Positions 26,174 through 34,138 of a stretch of 52,815 nt of DNA are shown in pieces (position 1 is the first letter of the stretch; every line of letters starts with the position of its first letter). Origin of the DNA: Propionibacterium sp. (GTDB lineage Bacteria > Actinomycetota > Actinomycetes > Propionibacteriales > Propionibacteriaceae); NCBI GenBank assembly GCA_012839035.1, contig DUOB01000126.1:1-52815 (forward strand). Direction: 5' to 3'. The translations under genes were made by a program, and so were the position numbers. The notes beneath the pieces were generated by a model, which did not search any database, was not told where the DNA came from, and saw only the letters and a list, made by a program, of their open reading frames with translations.

Positions 26174-26875
26174 ATGCCCCGCGCCCTTGTGGTCGTAGCC
26201 CATCCCGACGATGCCGACTTCGGTGCTGCCGGCACGCTGGCCGGCCTGACCGACGAGGGCTGGGAGGTCACCGCGCTCTATTGCACCCGCGGCGAACAGG
26301 GCGGCTTCGATCCTGCCCTGCACGAGCAGATGCCCCAGATCCGCGAGCGGGAGCAGCGCGCCGCCGGCGACGTGCTCGGCATCAGTGACGTCCGTTTCCT
26401 CGACGGCTATCGGGATGGTTGGCTCCAGCCGACCTATGACCTGCAGCGCGACATCGTGCGGGTGATCCGCCAAGTCCGCCCCGACCGGATGTTCATCCAG
26501 AACGCCGAACGCAACTACGGACGCATCTTCGCGTCACATCCCGACCACCTGGCCTGTGGCGAGGCAACGATCCGCGCGATCTATCCGGCAGCGGAGAACC
26601 AGTTCGCCTGGCCCGAACTGATCACCGACGAGGGCCTCGAACCGCACGTCGTACCGGAGTTCTGGGTGATGGGCCACCCGGCAGGCACACACATCGTCGA
26701 CATCACCAAGAACATCGACCGCAAGGTCAATGCCCTCCTGCAGCACCAGTCCCAGGTCGCGCATCGCGGTGATGAGTTGGGCCAGATGGTACGCGGCCGG
26801 GCTTCCGAGCTGGCCGCCATCAACGGCCTGCCCGAGGGGCATTATGCAGAGGACTTCCTGCGCGTCGTCCGCTAG
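26174..26875 (+). CDS. PIG-L (LmbE) family zinc deacetylase
   Basis: 233 residues from ATG 26174 with CGGAGA upstream. Zinc motifs are AHPDDAD (His10, Asp12-Asp13) and SHPDH (His122, His125). The family removes acetyl from N-acetylglucosamine-type sugars; actinobacterial members include MshB (mycothiol synthesis) and Mca (mycothiol conjugates). At 233 residues it is shorter than MshB/Mca (about 290-300) and closer to BshB-type or uncharacterised deacetylases, so a mycothiol link is not claimed. Confidence 0.88.
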   Translation: MPRALVVVAHPDDADFGAAGTLAGLTDEGWEVTALYCTRGEQGGFDPALHEQMPQIREREQRAAGDVLGISDVRFLDGYRDGWLQPTYDLQRDIVRVIRQVRPDRMFIQNAERNYGRIFASHPDHLACGEATIRAIYPAAENQFAWPELITDEGLEPHVVPEFWVMGHPAGTHIVDITKNIDRKVNALLQHQSQVAHRGDELGQMVRGRASELAAINGLPEGHYAEDFLRVVR

Positions 26876-26909
26876 TTCTTCGGCGTACCGGTCCCGGAAC
26901 TGACCACCA

Positions 26910-26935
26910 TGGGGTTCCCGGCCGTGGGGTTCCCG
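26910..26935. repeat. Two-copy 15-bp tandem repeat
   Basis: TGGGGTTCCCG occurs at 26910-26920 and 26925-26935, giving a 15-bp period, with a degenerate third unit just after. It sits in the 160-nt gap between convergent genes and may contribute to termination. Confidence 0.5.
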
Positions 26936-27035
26936 ACCCGCCGGCCGCGGGGTCCGGAGGCGCCTCTTTCCTGCGGCGGGCTGATCTGACGGGTCCGATG
27001 TTGTGGAGGTACTTGACGCACCGCCGATCACAGCG

Positions 27036-27923
27036 TCAGCTCACACCCCGCCTGGCCGACGCGGCACAGGCCACGCGCCACTGTTCGAGAATCGCTTGCG
27101 GCTCGAAGAGCTCCGCCCACACCCATCGGATCACCTCCCACGCATCGGCTCGAAGTTCATGCTCGCGTCGCTTCTCCCGCATGACGATGTCCTCGAGTTT
27201 CTCGTCGTCGGCGCCGCACGAGTACTTCACCTTGCCATCGAACTCCCCCACGATCCGCAACTCCGGCCAGCAGAAGTCCGGTCGTCCGAGGAACTTCCCG
27301 GTCTCGGAGTGGAAGATGTCCTGCTGGAGCAACGGCGGTGGGATCCCCAAGCGGTGGAAGACCACGCGGCTGATCGATTCCCCGGGACTCTCGGCCGCGG
27401 CATCGGCCAGCCGCAAGGCGGCCTTGAATGTGCGTACGCCCGGCCAGCGCGCCACTGCCTTCTCCTGAGCCTTGAGCTCCTCCCGTTCCAGCCCGAGACG
27501 GAGAGCGGAGTCGAGCACCGGGAGCGCCCACATCAAAGGCAGATCCCTGGCCAGGTCGGCCGCCGTGCGCGCGAGCGTGGTCACCGGGAGCCCGTCGACC
27601 ATCGTGATGTCGGTCTCCGGCAGTGGTGCAGCCCGCAGGATCAGGTTGGCGTCCCTGCGTCCACCGGATCGTCCATGGCGGGTGACGGCGACGCGGACCA
27701 ATCGGGGGCGCCAGACCGGGAGCCCGTGGAGGACGCCTGCTGTCTGATGACTGAACACCTTGTTGTCGCTGAGCAGCAACGCCGCGGCGCGGGCCCGGAT
27801 GATGTGGTCGAGTTTGTGATCACCGGTGAACGGCTCATCCGCGTACACCCCGCGACGCACCTGGACAACCTCGCCCCGCTCCACCATGTGTCGTAGTTCG
27901 CCAGGTCCGATCCCTTGGGCCAT
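27036..27923 (-). CDS. AbiEi-antitoxin-like winged-helix protein with C-terminal PD-(D/E)XK-like (DUF559-type) domain
   Basis: 295 residues from ATG 27923, preceded by AGGGGA. The N-terminal piece (GIGPGELRHMVERGEVVQVRRGVYADEPF) matches the end of the winged helix of AbiEi-type type IV antitoxins. Codons further upstream (GGVLHTTGDL) also fit that fold, so an earlier GTG at 27947 is possible. Middle residues about 60-180 are the AbiEi-like scaffold (LPVTTLARTAADLARDLPL). The C-terminal GRPDFCWPELRIVGEFDGKVKY contains the PD...ExDxK pattern of Vsr/DUF559 nuclease folds. Such genes are frequent solitary loci in Actinobacteria and no AbiEii toxin is adjacent, so a toxin-antitoxin role is not established. 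Confidence 0.7.
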   Translation of the reverse strand: MAQGIGPGELRHMVERGEVVQVRRGVYADEPFTGDHKLDHIIRARAAALLLSDNKVFSHQTAGVLHGLPVWRPRLVRVAVTRHGRSGGRRDANLILRAAPLPETDITMVDGLPVTTLARTAADLARDLPLMWALPVLDSALRLGLEREELKAQEKAVARWPGVRTFKAALRLADAAAESPGESISRVVFHRLGIPPPLLQQDIFHSETGKFLGRPDFCWPELRIVGEFDGKVKYSCGADDEKLEDIVMREKRREHELRADAWEVIRWVWAELFEPQAILEQWRVACAASARRGVS

Positions 27924-28012
27924 CAGGTCCCCTGTTGTATGTAGCACTCCCCCAACCCACCACGCACAGGCGGCGCATGGGTCGGGTACCCACAGGCCCA
28001 GAGCAATCCCGT

Positions 28013-28308
28013 GTTGTCCGGGTGTTGTCTGAACGTCACATGCCCCCGCGGGTTCCACCGGGCCCTCCTGTCGCGCCTATTGGGGGGCGACCGCCTTCGG
28101 GAGGGGGGAGTCACACTCGCGGGAGCCGCCACGAGGCGTACCTTGCCCGGGTTATGTCACGGCCCCCGGGTTGGTAGCTCTTTGCCCGGGCTGGAACTTG
28201 GGCAAAGAGCCACACAGATAGGCGACGTCACCAAACCCGGGCAACGTCACACCCGAGCGACAACCCCGAACCGGGCCAGGTGGCGTACCCCGACCGAACC
28301 CGGACAAC
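28013..28308. repeat. Nested inverted-repeat intergenic region
   Basis: The 428-nt gap 27924-28351 between divergent genes has no coding feature I trust. Within it three perfect 11-bp inverted repeats are nested: GTTGTCCGGGT 28013-28023 with ACCCGGACAAC 28298-28308; TTGCCCGGGTT 28143-28153 with AACCCGGGCAA 28234-28244; GCTCTTTGCCC 28177-28187 with GGGCAAAGAGC 28200-28210. The outer two share a TTGYCCGGGT core, and further partial copies occur (28166-28173 and 28182-28190). GTCAC follows several copies. It could be a multi-site operator or a cruciform/structured RNA. Confidence 0.65.
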
Positions 28309-28351
28309 ATCGCCGCACCCCCGGATCGTGGGCAAAACCCCGTCTAGGCTC

Positions 28352-30121
28352 ATGTACATGGACCCGATCGCCTTGTTGCGAACTGTTCGCTTCTCGCCCA
28401 ACCATCCCGTCGTCCTCGAGCTCGATCTCGCGCGCGGTGTGACCAGCCAGGCGCCCAGTCACCTGCTGGCGCTCTATCAGGCCAGACACCTGCCGACCAT
28501 GCGCCAGATCCGTGATGGCCTCCGCCGGGGAGCCAAGGATGGGCGCGTCGCCGGTCTCGTCATCCATCTCGGGGCCTGTCCGCTGACGCCGAGCCAGTGC
28601 GATGAGATCGGCGAGCTCATCCAGCAGTTCGGCACCCACAAACCCACCATCGCGTGGACCGAGACCTTCGGTGAACTCGGCAACGCCACGATGGCCTATC
28701 GAATCGCGTCGTTCGCCCAGGAGATCTGGCTGGCACCCACGGGAGCGCTCGGTCTCAACGGGGTCCAGCTGGCCATCACGCTGCTGCGTGGTGGTCTCGA
28801 CAAGCTGGATGTGGAGCCGCAGTTCGCACAGCGCAAGGAGTACAAGACGGCCGCGGACCAGTTCGTTGCGCGGGAGATCACCCCGGCCCATCGCGAGATG
28901 ATGCAGCGGATCGCGGATTCCATCCTCGACGACACGATCCAAGGAGTCGCCCAGCGCCGCCACCTCGACCCGGCGGGCGTACGCCACGTCGTCGACAATT
29001 CTCCCGTGAGCGCAACAGCGGCCCGGGAGAGCGGTCTGGTCGATCGGCTCGGTTATCGCGACGAGGTCTATGCGGAGCTGCGCCAGCGGTTCGGCACCCT
29101 GCCGAACGCCCGCCGACACACATCCACGCCCGAGGGCCCGCAAGTTACGCTGCATTACGCCCACCGCTATGGCCAGGGAAAGTGCGGTTCCTGGGTCGAT
29201 GACACAGTGGGCCGTCACCGGCCGGCCATCGGTGTGGTCGCGGTCAATGGCGGGATCGCCCTCGGTCCCAATCAGTCCACCGGTCTGACCACCACCGCCG
29301 GGGCCGATTCCATCTGCGCCCATCTCCGTCAGGCCGGACGCGACGAGCACATCAAGGCCGTCGTCCTGCGCATCAACTCCCCGGGCGGGTCCTATGCCGC
29401 GTCCGACACGATCCGGCGGGAGGTCCAGCAATTGCGCTCGACCGGCAAACCAGTGATCGCCAGCATGGGTGATGTCGCTGCGTCCGGTGGCTATTTCGCG
29501 GCTATGGGCTGTGATGCCATCGTCGCCAACCCGACGACGCTCACCGGCTCGATCGGGGTGTTGGCGGGCAAGTTCGTGCTCAGCGGTCTGATTGACCGGA
29601 TGGGACTGATCCGCGAGGACGTCACCGCCGGTGCTCATGCCGCCTGGTTCAGCAGCCAGCGGCCGTTCAGTGAGCATGAGTGGGGAAAACTGGACGCCTG
29701 GCTCGACGAGATCTATGCCGATTTCACCACGAAGGCCGCCCAGGATCGCGGCCTCACCCTGGCCGAGCTGGAACCCCTCGCGCGCGGGCGGGTCTGGACG
29801 GGTGCCGATGCGCTCACGCACGGGCTCGTGGACCAGTTGGGCGGCATGGACGCGGCTCTCGATCTTGCGGCCCGACGGCTGCAGACGAGCCGCGAGAGCT
29901 TGCAGGTACGCGCCGTGCCCCCGGCCCTACACTGGCTGGCCGAGTTCTTCCCGCCGGACTCCAGCGAGAGCGGGTCCAGCGTCACCGCATCCCCCTTCGT
30001 CCCGCTCCAACGGCTGCTCACCGGCGGCCCGGAGGATCGCCTGGCGGTGCTCGCGGAGGCCGCGGGCCTCGGGCCGATCGACGGAGTGCTGGCCCTCCCC
30101 TGGCGCATCAACCTGAGCTGA
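28352..30121 (+). CDS. sppA: SppA-type signal peptide peptidase (67-kDa class)
   Basis: 589 residues from ATG 28352 (a second ATG at 28358 is equally possible). Two ClpP-fold halves are present, as in E. coli SppA. The N-terminal half carries the catalytic Lys165 (RKEYKTAADQF) and the C-terminal half the nucleophile Ser378 (GDVAASGGYFAAM), preceded by INSPGGS. The C-terminal half continues SIGVLAGKFVLSGLIDRMG and GRVWTGADALTHGLVDQLGG. It should degrade leftover signal peptides at the membrane. I see no strong N-terminal transmembrane helix, unlike the E. coli enzyme, so membrane attachment is uncertain. The last 14 nt overlap the convergent acetyltransferase gene. Confidence 0.9.
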   Translation: MYMDPIALLRTVRFSPNHPVVLELDLARGVTSQAPSHLLALYQARHLPTMRQIRDGLRRGAKDGRVAGLVIHLGACPLTPSQCDEIGELIQQFGTHKPTIAWTETFGELGNATMAYRIASFAQEIWLAPTGALGLNGVQLAITLLRGGLDKLDVEPQFAQRKEYKTAADQFVAREITPAHREMMQRIADSILDDTIQGVAQRRHLDPAGVRHVVDNSPVSATAARESGLVDRLGYRDEVYAELRQRFGTLPNARRHTSTPEGPQVTLHYAHRYGQGKCGSWVDDTVGRHRPAIGVVAVNGGIALGPNQSTGLTTTAGADSICAHLRQAGRDEHIKAVVLRINSPGGSYAASDTIRREVQQLRSTGKPVIASMGDVAASGGYFAAMGCDAIVANPTTLTGSIGVLAGKFVLSGLIDRMGLIREDVTAGAHAAWFSSQRPFSEHEWGKLDAWLDEIYADFTTKAAQDRGLTLAELEPLARGRVWTGADALTHGLVDQLGGMDAALDLAARRLQTSRESLQVRAVPPALHWLAEFFPPDSSESGSSVTASPFVPLQRLLTGGPEDRLAVLAEAAGLGPIDGVLALPWRINLS

Positions 30122-30593
30122 TCGGCCGACCACCGCGGCCGTTCCTGCATCCTTCGGTGCCCCGACGCATGAACACGTGCGGGATGCCGTCCTCGAGATA
30201 GGGCTCCCCCTCGGGCACGAAGCCGAGGCCGGCGTACCAATCCTCAAGGTGACTCTGGCCGGACAACACGAATTCGCTGTCCGGGTGTGCAGCCAGCACG
30301 GCTTCCATCGTCACTCTCGCCAAGCCACGGCCGCGCGCAACGGGGTCGGTGACCACGCGCCCGATTCTGCGTACGCTCCCGTCCTCGCCCGGCTCGGTGA
30401 GCACCCGGAGGTACGCCACCACACGCTCCCCTTCAGTCATCCACCAGTGTTCGGCGTCCGGTTCGAGGTCCCGACCGTCCAAGTCGGGATAGACGCACTC
30501 CTGTTCGACCACGAAGACCGCGGATCTCAACGCCAACAGGCGATAGGCGAGGATCGGATCCAGCTCCGACCAGTGCGCGTGATGCAGGAACAC
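30108..30593 (-). CDS. ElaA-family GNAT acetyltransferase
   Basis: 161 residues from GTG 30593. The N-terminal SELDPILAYRLLALRSAVFVVEQECVYPDLDGRDLEPDAEHWW is the ElaA signature (residues about 9-51). The acetyl-CoA loop is VVTDPVARGRGLARVTMEAVL, and WYAGLGFVPEGEPYLEDGIPHVFMRR closes the fold. Targets of ElaA proteins are unknown. The gene converges on sppA with overlapping 3' ends, which may allow antisense interference. Confidence 0.85.
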   Translation of the reverse strand: MFLHHAHWSELDPILAYRLLALRSAVFVVEQECVYPDLDGRDLEPDAEHWWMTEGERVVAYLRVLTEPGEDGSVRRIGRVVTDPVARGRGLARVTMEAVLAAHPDSEFVLSGQSHLEDWYAGLGFVPEGEPYLEDGIPHVFMRRGTEGCRNGRGGRPISSG

Positions 30594-30680
30594 GCCCCGC
30601 AGCTTAGGCCGGAAGCCCGATACAAACTCGGCGCTGCGGGGAGTCCAGGTCCTGGTGCCGACGATTCCGTCGACATGCGT

Positions 30681-31379
30681 TCACAGAAGAGCGGTAGCCG
30701 CCACCACGACCGGGGTGATCACCGCGCTGAGTGCCATCGCGAGTGCCGCGAAAGCTCCTGTCGCCTGGCTCTCCCCCAACGCGCGCGCCGTGCCGATCCC
30801 ATGGGCGGAGATGCCCATCGCGAGGCCGTGAGCGAGCTCGCTGCGAATCCGTGCCAGTCGCAGCACGGCCGGCCCCGCGACAGCCCCGAGGACCCCGGTG
30901 AGGATCACCAGGGCTGCGGTGAGGGCGGGGATGCCTCCGATGGTCTCGGTGACAGCGAGTGCCACCGGCGTCGTCGCAGATTTGGGAAGCATGGATGCCA
31001 CGAGTTCGCGGCTGCCACCGAGCGCCTTCGTCACCCATCCGGCGACGAGCACCGCCGCTGTTGCACCACACACCGAGGCTCCGAGGATGGGGAGAGCGGC
31101 CTGCTTGATGCGATCGAGTTGCCGGTACAGCGGCAGCGCCAGGGCCACTGTCGCGGGCCCGAGGAAGAAGCCGATCATGTCGCCTCCCCGGGCGTACGCC
31201 TCCAACGGCGTCTTCGACACCAGCAGCAGCACGACGATGATGACGACCGACCAGAGGACTGGGTTTGCGTACGCCCGGCCGCGCGCTCTCCGCGCCACCG
31301 TCACCGCCACCTGATAGACCCCGAGGGTGAGCACGACCCCGAACAACGGGGATCCGGTGAGGGTCTGCCACAGGCTCAT
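30681..31379 (-). CDS. lrgB: LrgB/CidB-family membrane protein
   Basis: 232 residues, starting at ATG 31379 that overlaps the lrgA-type stop (ATGA). Six or more hydrophobic helices are visible, with the family stretch SMLPKSATTPVALAVTETIGGIPALTAALVILTGVLGA and AHGIGTARALGESQATGAFA. LrgAB/CidAB proteins were described as holin-like murein-hydrolase modulators; relatives transport small carboxylates such as pyruvate or glycolate. The two-gene lrgA-lrgB order is the usual one. Confidence 0.88.
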   Translation of the reverse strand: MSLWQTLTGSPLFGVVLTLGVYQVAVTVARRARGRAYANPVLWSVVIIVVLLLVSKTPLEAYARGGDMIGFFLGPATVALALPLYRQLDRIKQAALPILGASVCGATAAVLVAGWVTKALGGSRELVASMLPKSATTPVALAVTETIGGIPALTAALVILTGVLGAVAGPAVLRLARIRSELAHGLAMGISAHGIGTARALGESQATGAFAALAMALSAVITPVVVAATALL

Positions 31380-31759
31380 GAGGCGGCCCGCCCTCCGCGC
31401 AAGGGGACGCGGGCGAGCACGACTGCCGTCACCGCCGTGACCAGGAGCGCCGCGATCCACCCGGCGAAAAACCCGCCGAGCGCGCTCACCCACTGGCTGC
31501 GCAGCAGCGCCAGATGGGTGATGATCCCCACCCCCGGCGGGATGAAGAACAATTGCATGTTCGCCAGCAGCCCGTCCGCCGCCCGCACACAGCTCGCGTT
31601 CGCTTCGGGCTTCTGCCATTGCAGATAGGCGAAGAAGATCAGCATGCCCACGACGGTGCCAGGCAGGGGGAGGCCGCTGAGTTCAGCGATCGCCAACCCC
31701 AGGAACTGACAGCCGAGGATGAGCAGCAGCCCGCCGAGAGGAAAGCGGGACGCGGTCAC
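31376..31759 (-). CDS. lrgA: LrgA/CidA-family membrane protein
   Basis: 127 residues from GTG 31759, which overlaps the previous stop by 4 nt (GTGA). Four hydrophobic helices are present, with LPLPGTVVGMLIFFAYL and LFFIPPGVGIITHLALL, the hallmark motif of the family. It partners LrgB as a membrane complex controlling autolysis or carboxylate transport. Direct coupling to the upstream YciO-type gene is unusual. Confidence 0.87.
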   Translation of the reverse strand: MTASRFPLGGLLLILGCQFLGLAIAELSGLPLPGTVVGMLIFFAYLQWQKPEANASCVRAADGLLANMQLFFIPPGVGIITHLALLRSQWVSALGGFFAGWIAALLVTAVTAVVLARVPLRGGRAAS

Positions 31760-32376
31760 TGGAACGGTGACGGGTCACCCGCTCCCACCCGGTCGACCAC
31801 GATGTCGCCGTCGGTGAAGTTGATGACGGTCGTGGGTTCGGTGGTGACGTCACCGGAGTCGAGGACGGCGTCCACCAGGTTTCCGAGCTGTTCGTTGACC
31901 TGCCAGCCCTCACTCATCGCCTCGGTCTCGCCGGGAAGGATGAGCGTGCTCGACATCAACGGCTCCCCCAGCCCGGAAAGCAGCGCCAACGTCGTCTTGT
32001 GATCGGGGATCCTGACCCCCACGGTCTTCTTCTTGGCCTGGAGCATCTGCCGCGGGACCTCGCGGGTGCCTTCCAGAATGAACGTGTACTGCCCCGGCGT
32101 GCTCGCCTTGATCGCCCTGAACACATCGTTGGTCATGTGCACGAACTGGCCGAGCTGAGCGAACTCGCTGCAGACCAGCGTGAAGTGGTGTCGGTCCCCC
32201 AGGCCCCGGATCCTGCGGATGCGTTCGAGCCCTTCTTTGTTGCCCATCTTGCAGCCGAGGGCGAAGCCGGAATCCGTCGGGTACGCCACCAGTCCGCCGT
32301 CGTTGAGAATGTCGATCACCTGGCTGATCGAACGGGGCTGGGGGTTGTCGGGGTGCACCTCGAAATACATCGCCAT
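31756..32376 (-). CDS. YciO/YrdC/Sua5-family protein
   Basis: 206 residues, the length of the YciO subgroup. Family motifs are GLVAYPTDSGFALGCKMGNKEGLERIRRIRG (residues 28-58), HHFTLVCSEFAQLG, YTFILEGTREVPRQM and TVGVRIPDH. YrdC/Sua5 proteins make threonylcarbamoyl-AMP for the tRNA t6A modification; YciO proteins share the fold but their role in the modification is less certain. It leads a coupled three-gene unit with lrgA and lrgB. Confidence 0.85.
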   Translation of the reverse strand: MAMYFEVHPDNPQPRSISQVIDILNDGGLVAYPTDSGFALGCKMGNKEGLERIRRIRGLGDRHHFTLVCSEFAQLGQFVHMTNDVFRAIKASTPGQYTFILEGTREVPRQMLQAKKKTVGVRIPDHKTTLALLSGLGEPLMSSTLILPGETEAMSEGWQVNEQLGNLVDAVLDSGDVTTEPTTVINFTDGDIVVDRVGAGDPSPFQ

Positions 32377-32460
32377 GGCGTGAGTCTAGGGTCCTCTCCC
32401 TCGGAGCAACAGACTCCCCGCTCCACAGGGGTTCGTCAGAGGTGGACTACAGTTCCGCGG

Positions 32461-33597
32461 GTGACTGTCTTCGACCTTTCCCTCGACGAGCTGCGCCTCC
32501 GCAAGAGCCTCAAGTGGCGGACCTATCCGCCGGACGTTCTTCCGGTGTGGGTGGCGGAGATGGACTGCCGTCCAGCTCCGGTCGTAGCCGAGGCGCTGGT
32601 CGCGGCCGCAGTCGCCGGGGACACGGGTTATCCGGTCGGGCGGTCCTATGAGGAGGCGTTCGCGGAGTACGCCGCAGAGGTCTGGGACTGGACGTTCGAT
32701 CCGGTGACCCAGGCGATCCCCGTCCCGGACGTGATGCAGGGCATCGTGGCGGTGTTGGATCTGTTGGGCGAGCGCGGGGCGCCGGTCGTGATCAACCCGC
32801 CGGTCTATCCGCAGTTCTACAAATACCTGGAGTGGGCGGAGCGGCCGATCATCGAGGTCCCGCAGACGGGTGAGGGCCGGATCGACCTCCCCGGGTTGGC
32901 GGCCGCCTTCGCGGGCGAGCGGGGTGCCCGGCCGGAGGCGTACCTCCTCTGCAACCCGCAGAATCCCCAGGGCACCGCGCCCACGAGGGAGGAGCTGACC
33001 GAGGTCGCCCGCCTCGCGGCCCGGCACGGGGTGCGGATCATCTCCGACGAGATCCACGCGCCGCTGGTGTCTGCGCCCGCGCGCCACATCCCGATGCTGT
33101 CGGTGGACGGTGTACGCGATGCCGTCATCATCAACTCCGCTTCCAAGGCCTGGAACCTGGCCGGTTTGAAGGCCGCGGTCGCGATCGGCAGCCCCGACAT
33201 CGCCGAGCGCCTGACGGCCATGCCCGATGAGGTCACGCACTCGATCAGCTATCTGGGTGTCGTCACCCACGTCACCGCGCTGCGCGAGGGACGAGCGTGG
33301 CTGGCCGAAGCGATGGGCGAGATCGAGGCGAACCGACGCCTGCTCTCGCAGTTGCTGGCCGAGCACCTGCCGCAGGTGCGCTATCGCCCGGGCGTGGCCA
33401 CCTATCTCGCGTGGCTCGACTGCCGGGAGCTGGGGCTCGAGGATCCGGGACGCATGTTCCTCAACCGTGGCCGGGTGGCCCTCAACAACGGTCGGAGCTT
33501 CGGGACCGGGGGCGAGGGTCACGTCCGGATGAATCTGGCCACCAATCCGGAGATCATTGCCGAGGCCGTACGCCGCATGGCCGCCTCGCTCGACTGA
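32461..33597 (+). CDS. MalY/PatB-type PLP aminotransferase/C-S lyase
   Basis: 378 residues from GTG 32461. Fold type I PLP features: VWVAEMDCRPAPVVAEAL (the MalY/PatB N-terminus), GYPVG, CNPQNPQGTAPTREEL, ISDEIHAPLV and the PLP lysine in INSASKAWNLAGLK. The C-terminus has the RVALNNGRSFGTGGEGHVRMNLA motif. MalY/PatB enzymes are cystathionine beta-lyases or related C-S lyases, so it may release homocysteine, sulfide or thiols; aminotransferase activity is possible too. It is the only sulfur amino-acid gene in this part, separate from the sulfate operon. Confidence 0.85.
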   Translation: MTVFDLSLDELRLRKSLKWRTYPPDVLPVWVAEMDCRPAPVVAEALVAAAVAGDTGYPVGRSYEEAFAEYAAEVWDWTFDPVTQAIPVPDVMQGIVAVLDLLGERGAPVVINPPVYPQFYKYLEWAERPIIEVPQTGEGRIDLPGLAAAFAGERGARPEAYLLCNPQNPQGTAPTREELTEVARLAARHGVRIISDEIHAPLVSAPARHIPMLSVDGVRDAVIINSASKAWNLAGLKAAVAIGSPDIAERLTAMPDEVTHSISYLGVVTHVTALREGRAWLAEAMGEIEANRRLLSQLLAEHLPQVRYRPGVATYLAWLDCRELGLEDPGRMFLNRGRVALNNGRSFGTGGEGHVRMNLATNPEIIAEAVRRMAASLD

Positions 33598-33626
33598 GTC
33601 CCGGTCCGCGCGGGGGCGATGGGGGC

Positions 33627-34040
33627 TCAGGGGCCGCGTACGAGATCAGCCTCGGCACTCGCCGAAGCATGCACCTCGCCGACCCCGATCACCGACAGGA
33701 AGATGGTCGGATTGCTGGACTTGGTCGTCACGCGGACGATCCCGCCGGACAGGGTCACGTGTCCGGTGACGCCGTCGAACGCCGCCAGATAGGTCTGAGC
33801 CGCCGCCATCCCGGCACCGGGGTCGTTGCGGCCGGCGAGGCGATAGGTCCCACCCGCATCCGCCGCGGCTCTGGCCGCCCCGGCGGCCGCCGACTCGGCC
33901 CGCCGGGCTGCGGTGACCTTCTGCCCGCCATCGACCACCAGACCCGCCACCAGGATGAGCGCGCCCACCCACAACAGGATGAGCACGGACACGGACATCC
34001 CCCGTTCATCGCGATGGCGACGGACGGTGACCTTGGTCAC
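33627..34040 (-). CDS. TadE/TadG-like exported pseudopilin-type protein
   Basis: 137 residues if started at GTG 34040; ATG 33998 is a shorter option. A positively charged segment (RRHRDERGMS) is followed by one hydrophobic helix (VLILLWVGALILVAGLVVDGG) and AARRAESAAAGAARAAADAGG, the N-terminal layout of TadE/TadG proteins of Flp pilus systems. The rest is a small extracellular beta part. None of the other tad genes is in the window, so its role is unknown. Confidence 0.65.
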   Translation of the reverse strand: MTKVTVRRHRDERGMSVSVLILLWVGALILVAGLVVDGGQKVTAARRAESAAAGAARAAADAGGTYRLAGRNDPGAGMAAAQTYLAAFDGVTGHVTLSGGIVRVTTKSSNPTIFLSVIGVGEVHASASAEADLVRGP

Positions 34041-34117
34041 GGGGATCGAGCTGGCACGACACACCCGATCAGCATGGCGACAAACGGGCGTCGCGGAGCC
34101 GTTGTCCACAGTGTGCC

Positions 34118-34135
34118 GGGCGGAACTTCCCGCCC
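34118..34135 (-). terminator. Hairpin after the TauE/SafE gene
   Basis: GGGCGG (34118-34123) and CCGCCC (34130-34135) with a 6-nt loop form a stem just 3 nt beyond the stop of the exporter gene. Confidence 0.55.
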
Positions 34136-34138
34136 TGA

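Noticed and set aside
26910..26935. tRNA gene suggested by GGTTC elements
   Set aside because: The repeats do not form a cloverleaf and lack the acceptor and anticodon arms.
28013..28308. CRISPR array
   Set aside because: The repeats are inverted, 11 bp long and irregularly spaced, without the equal spacers or cas genes of an array.
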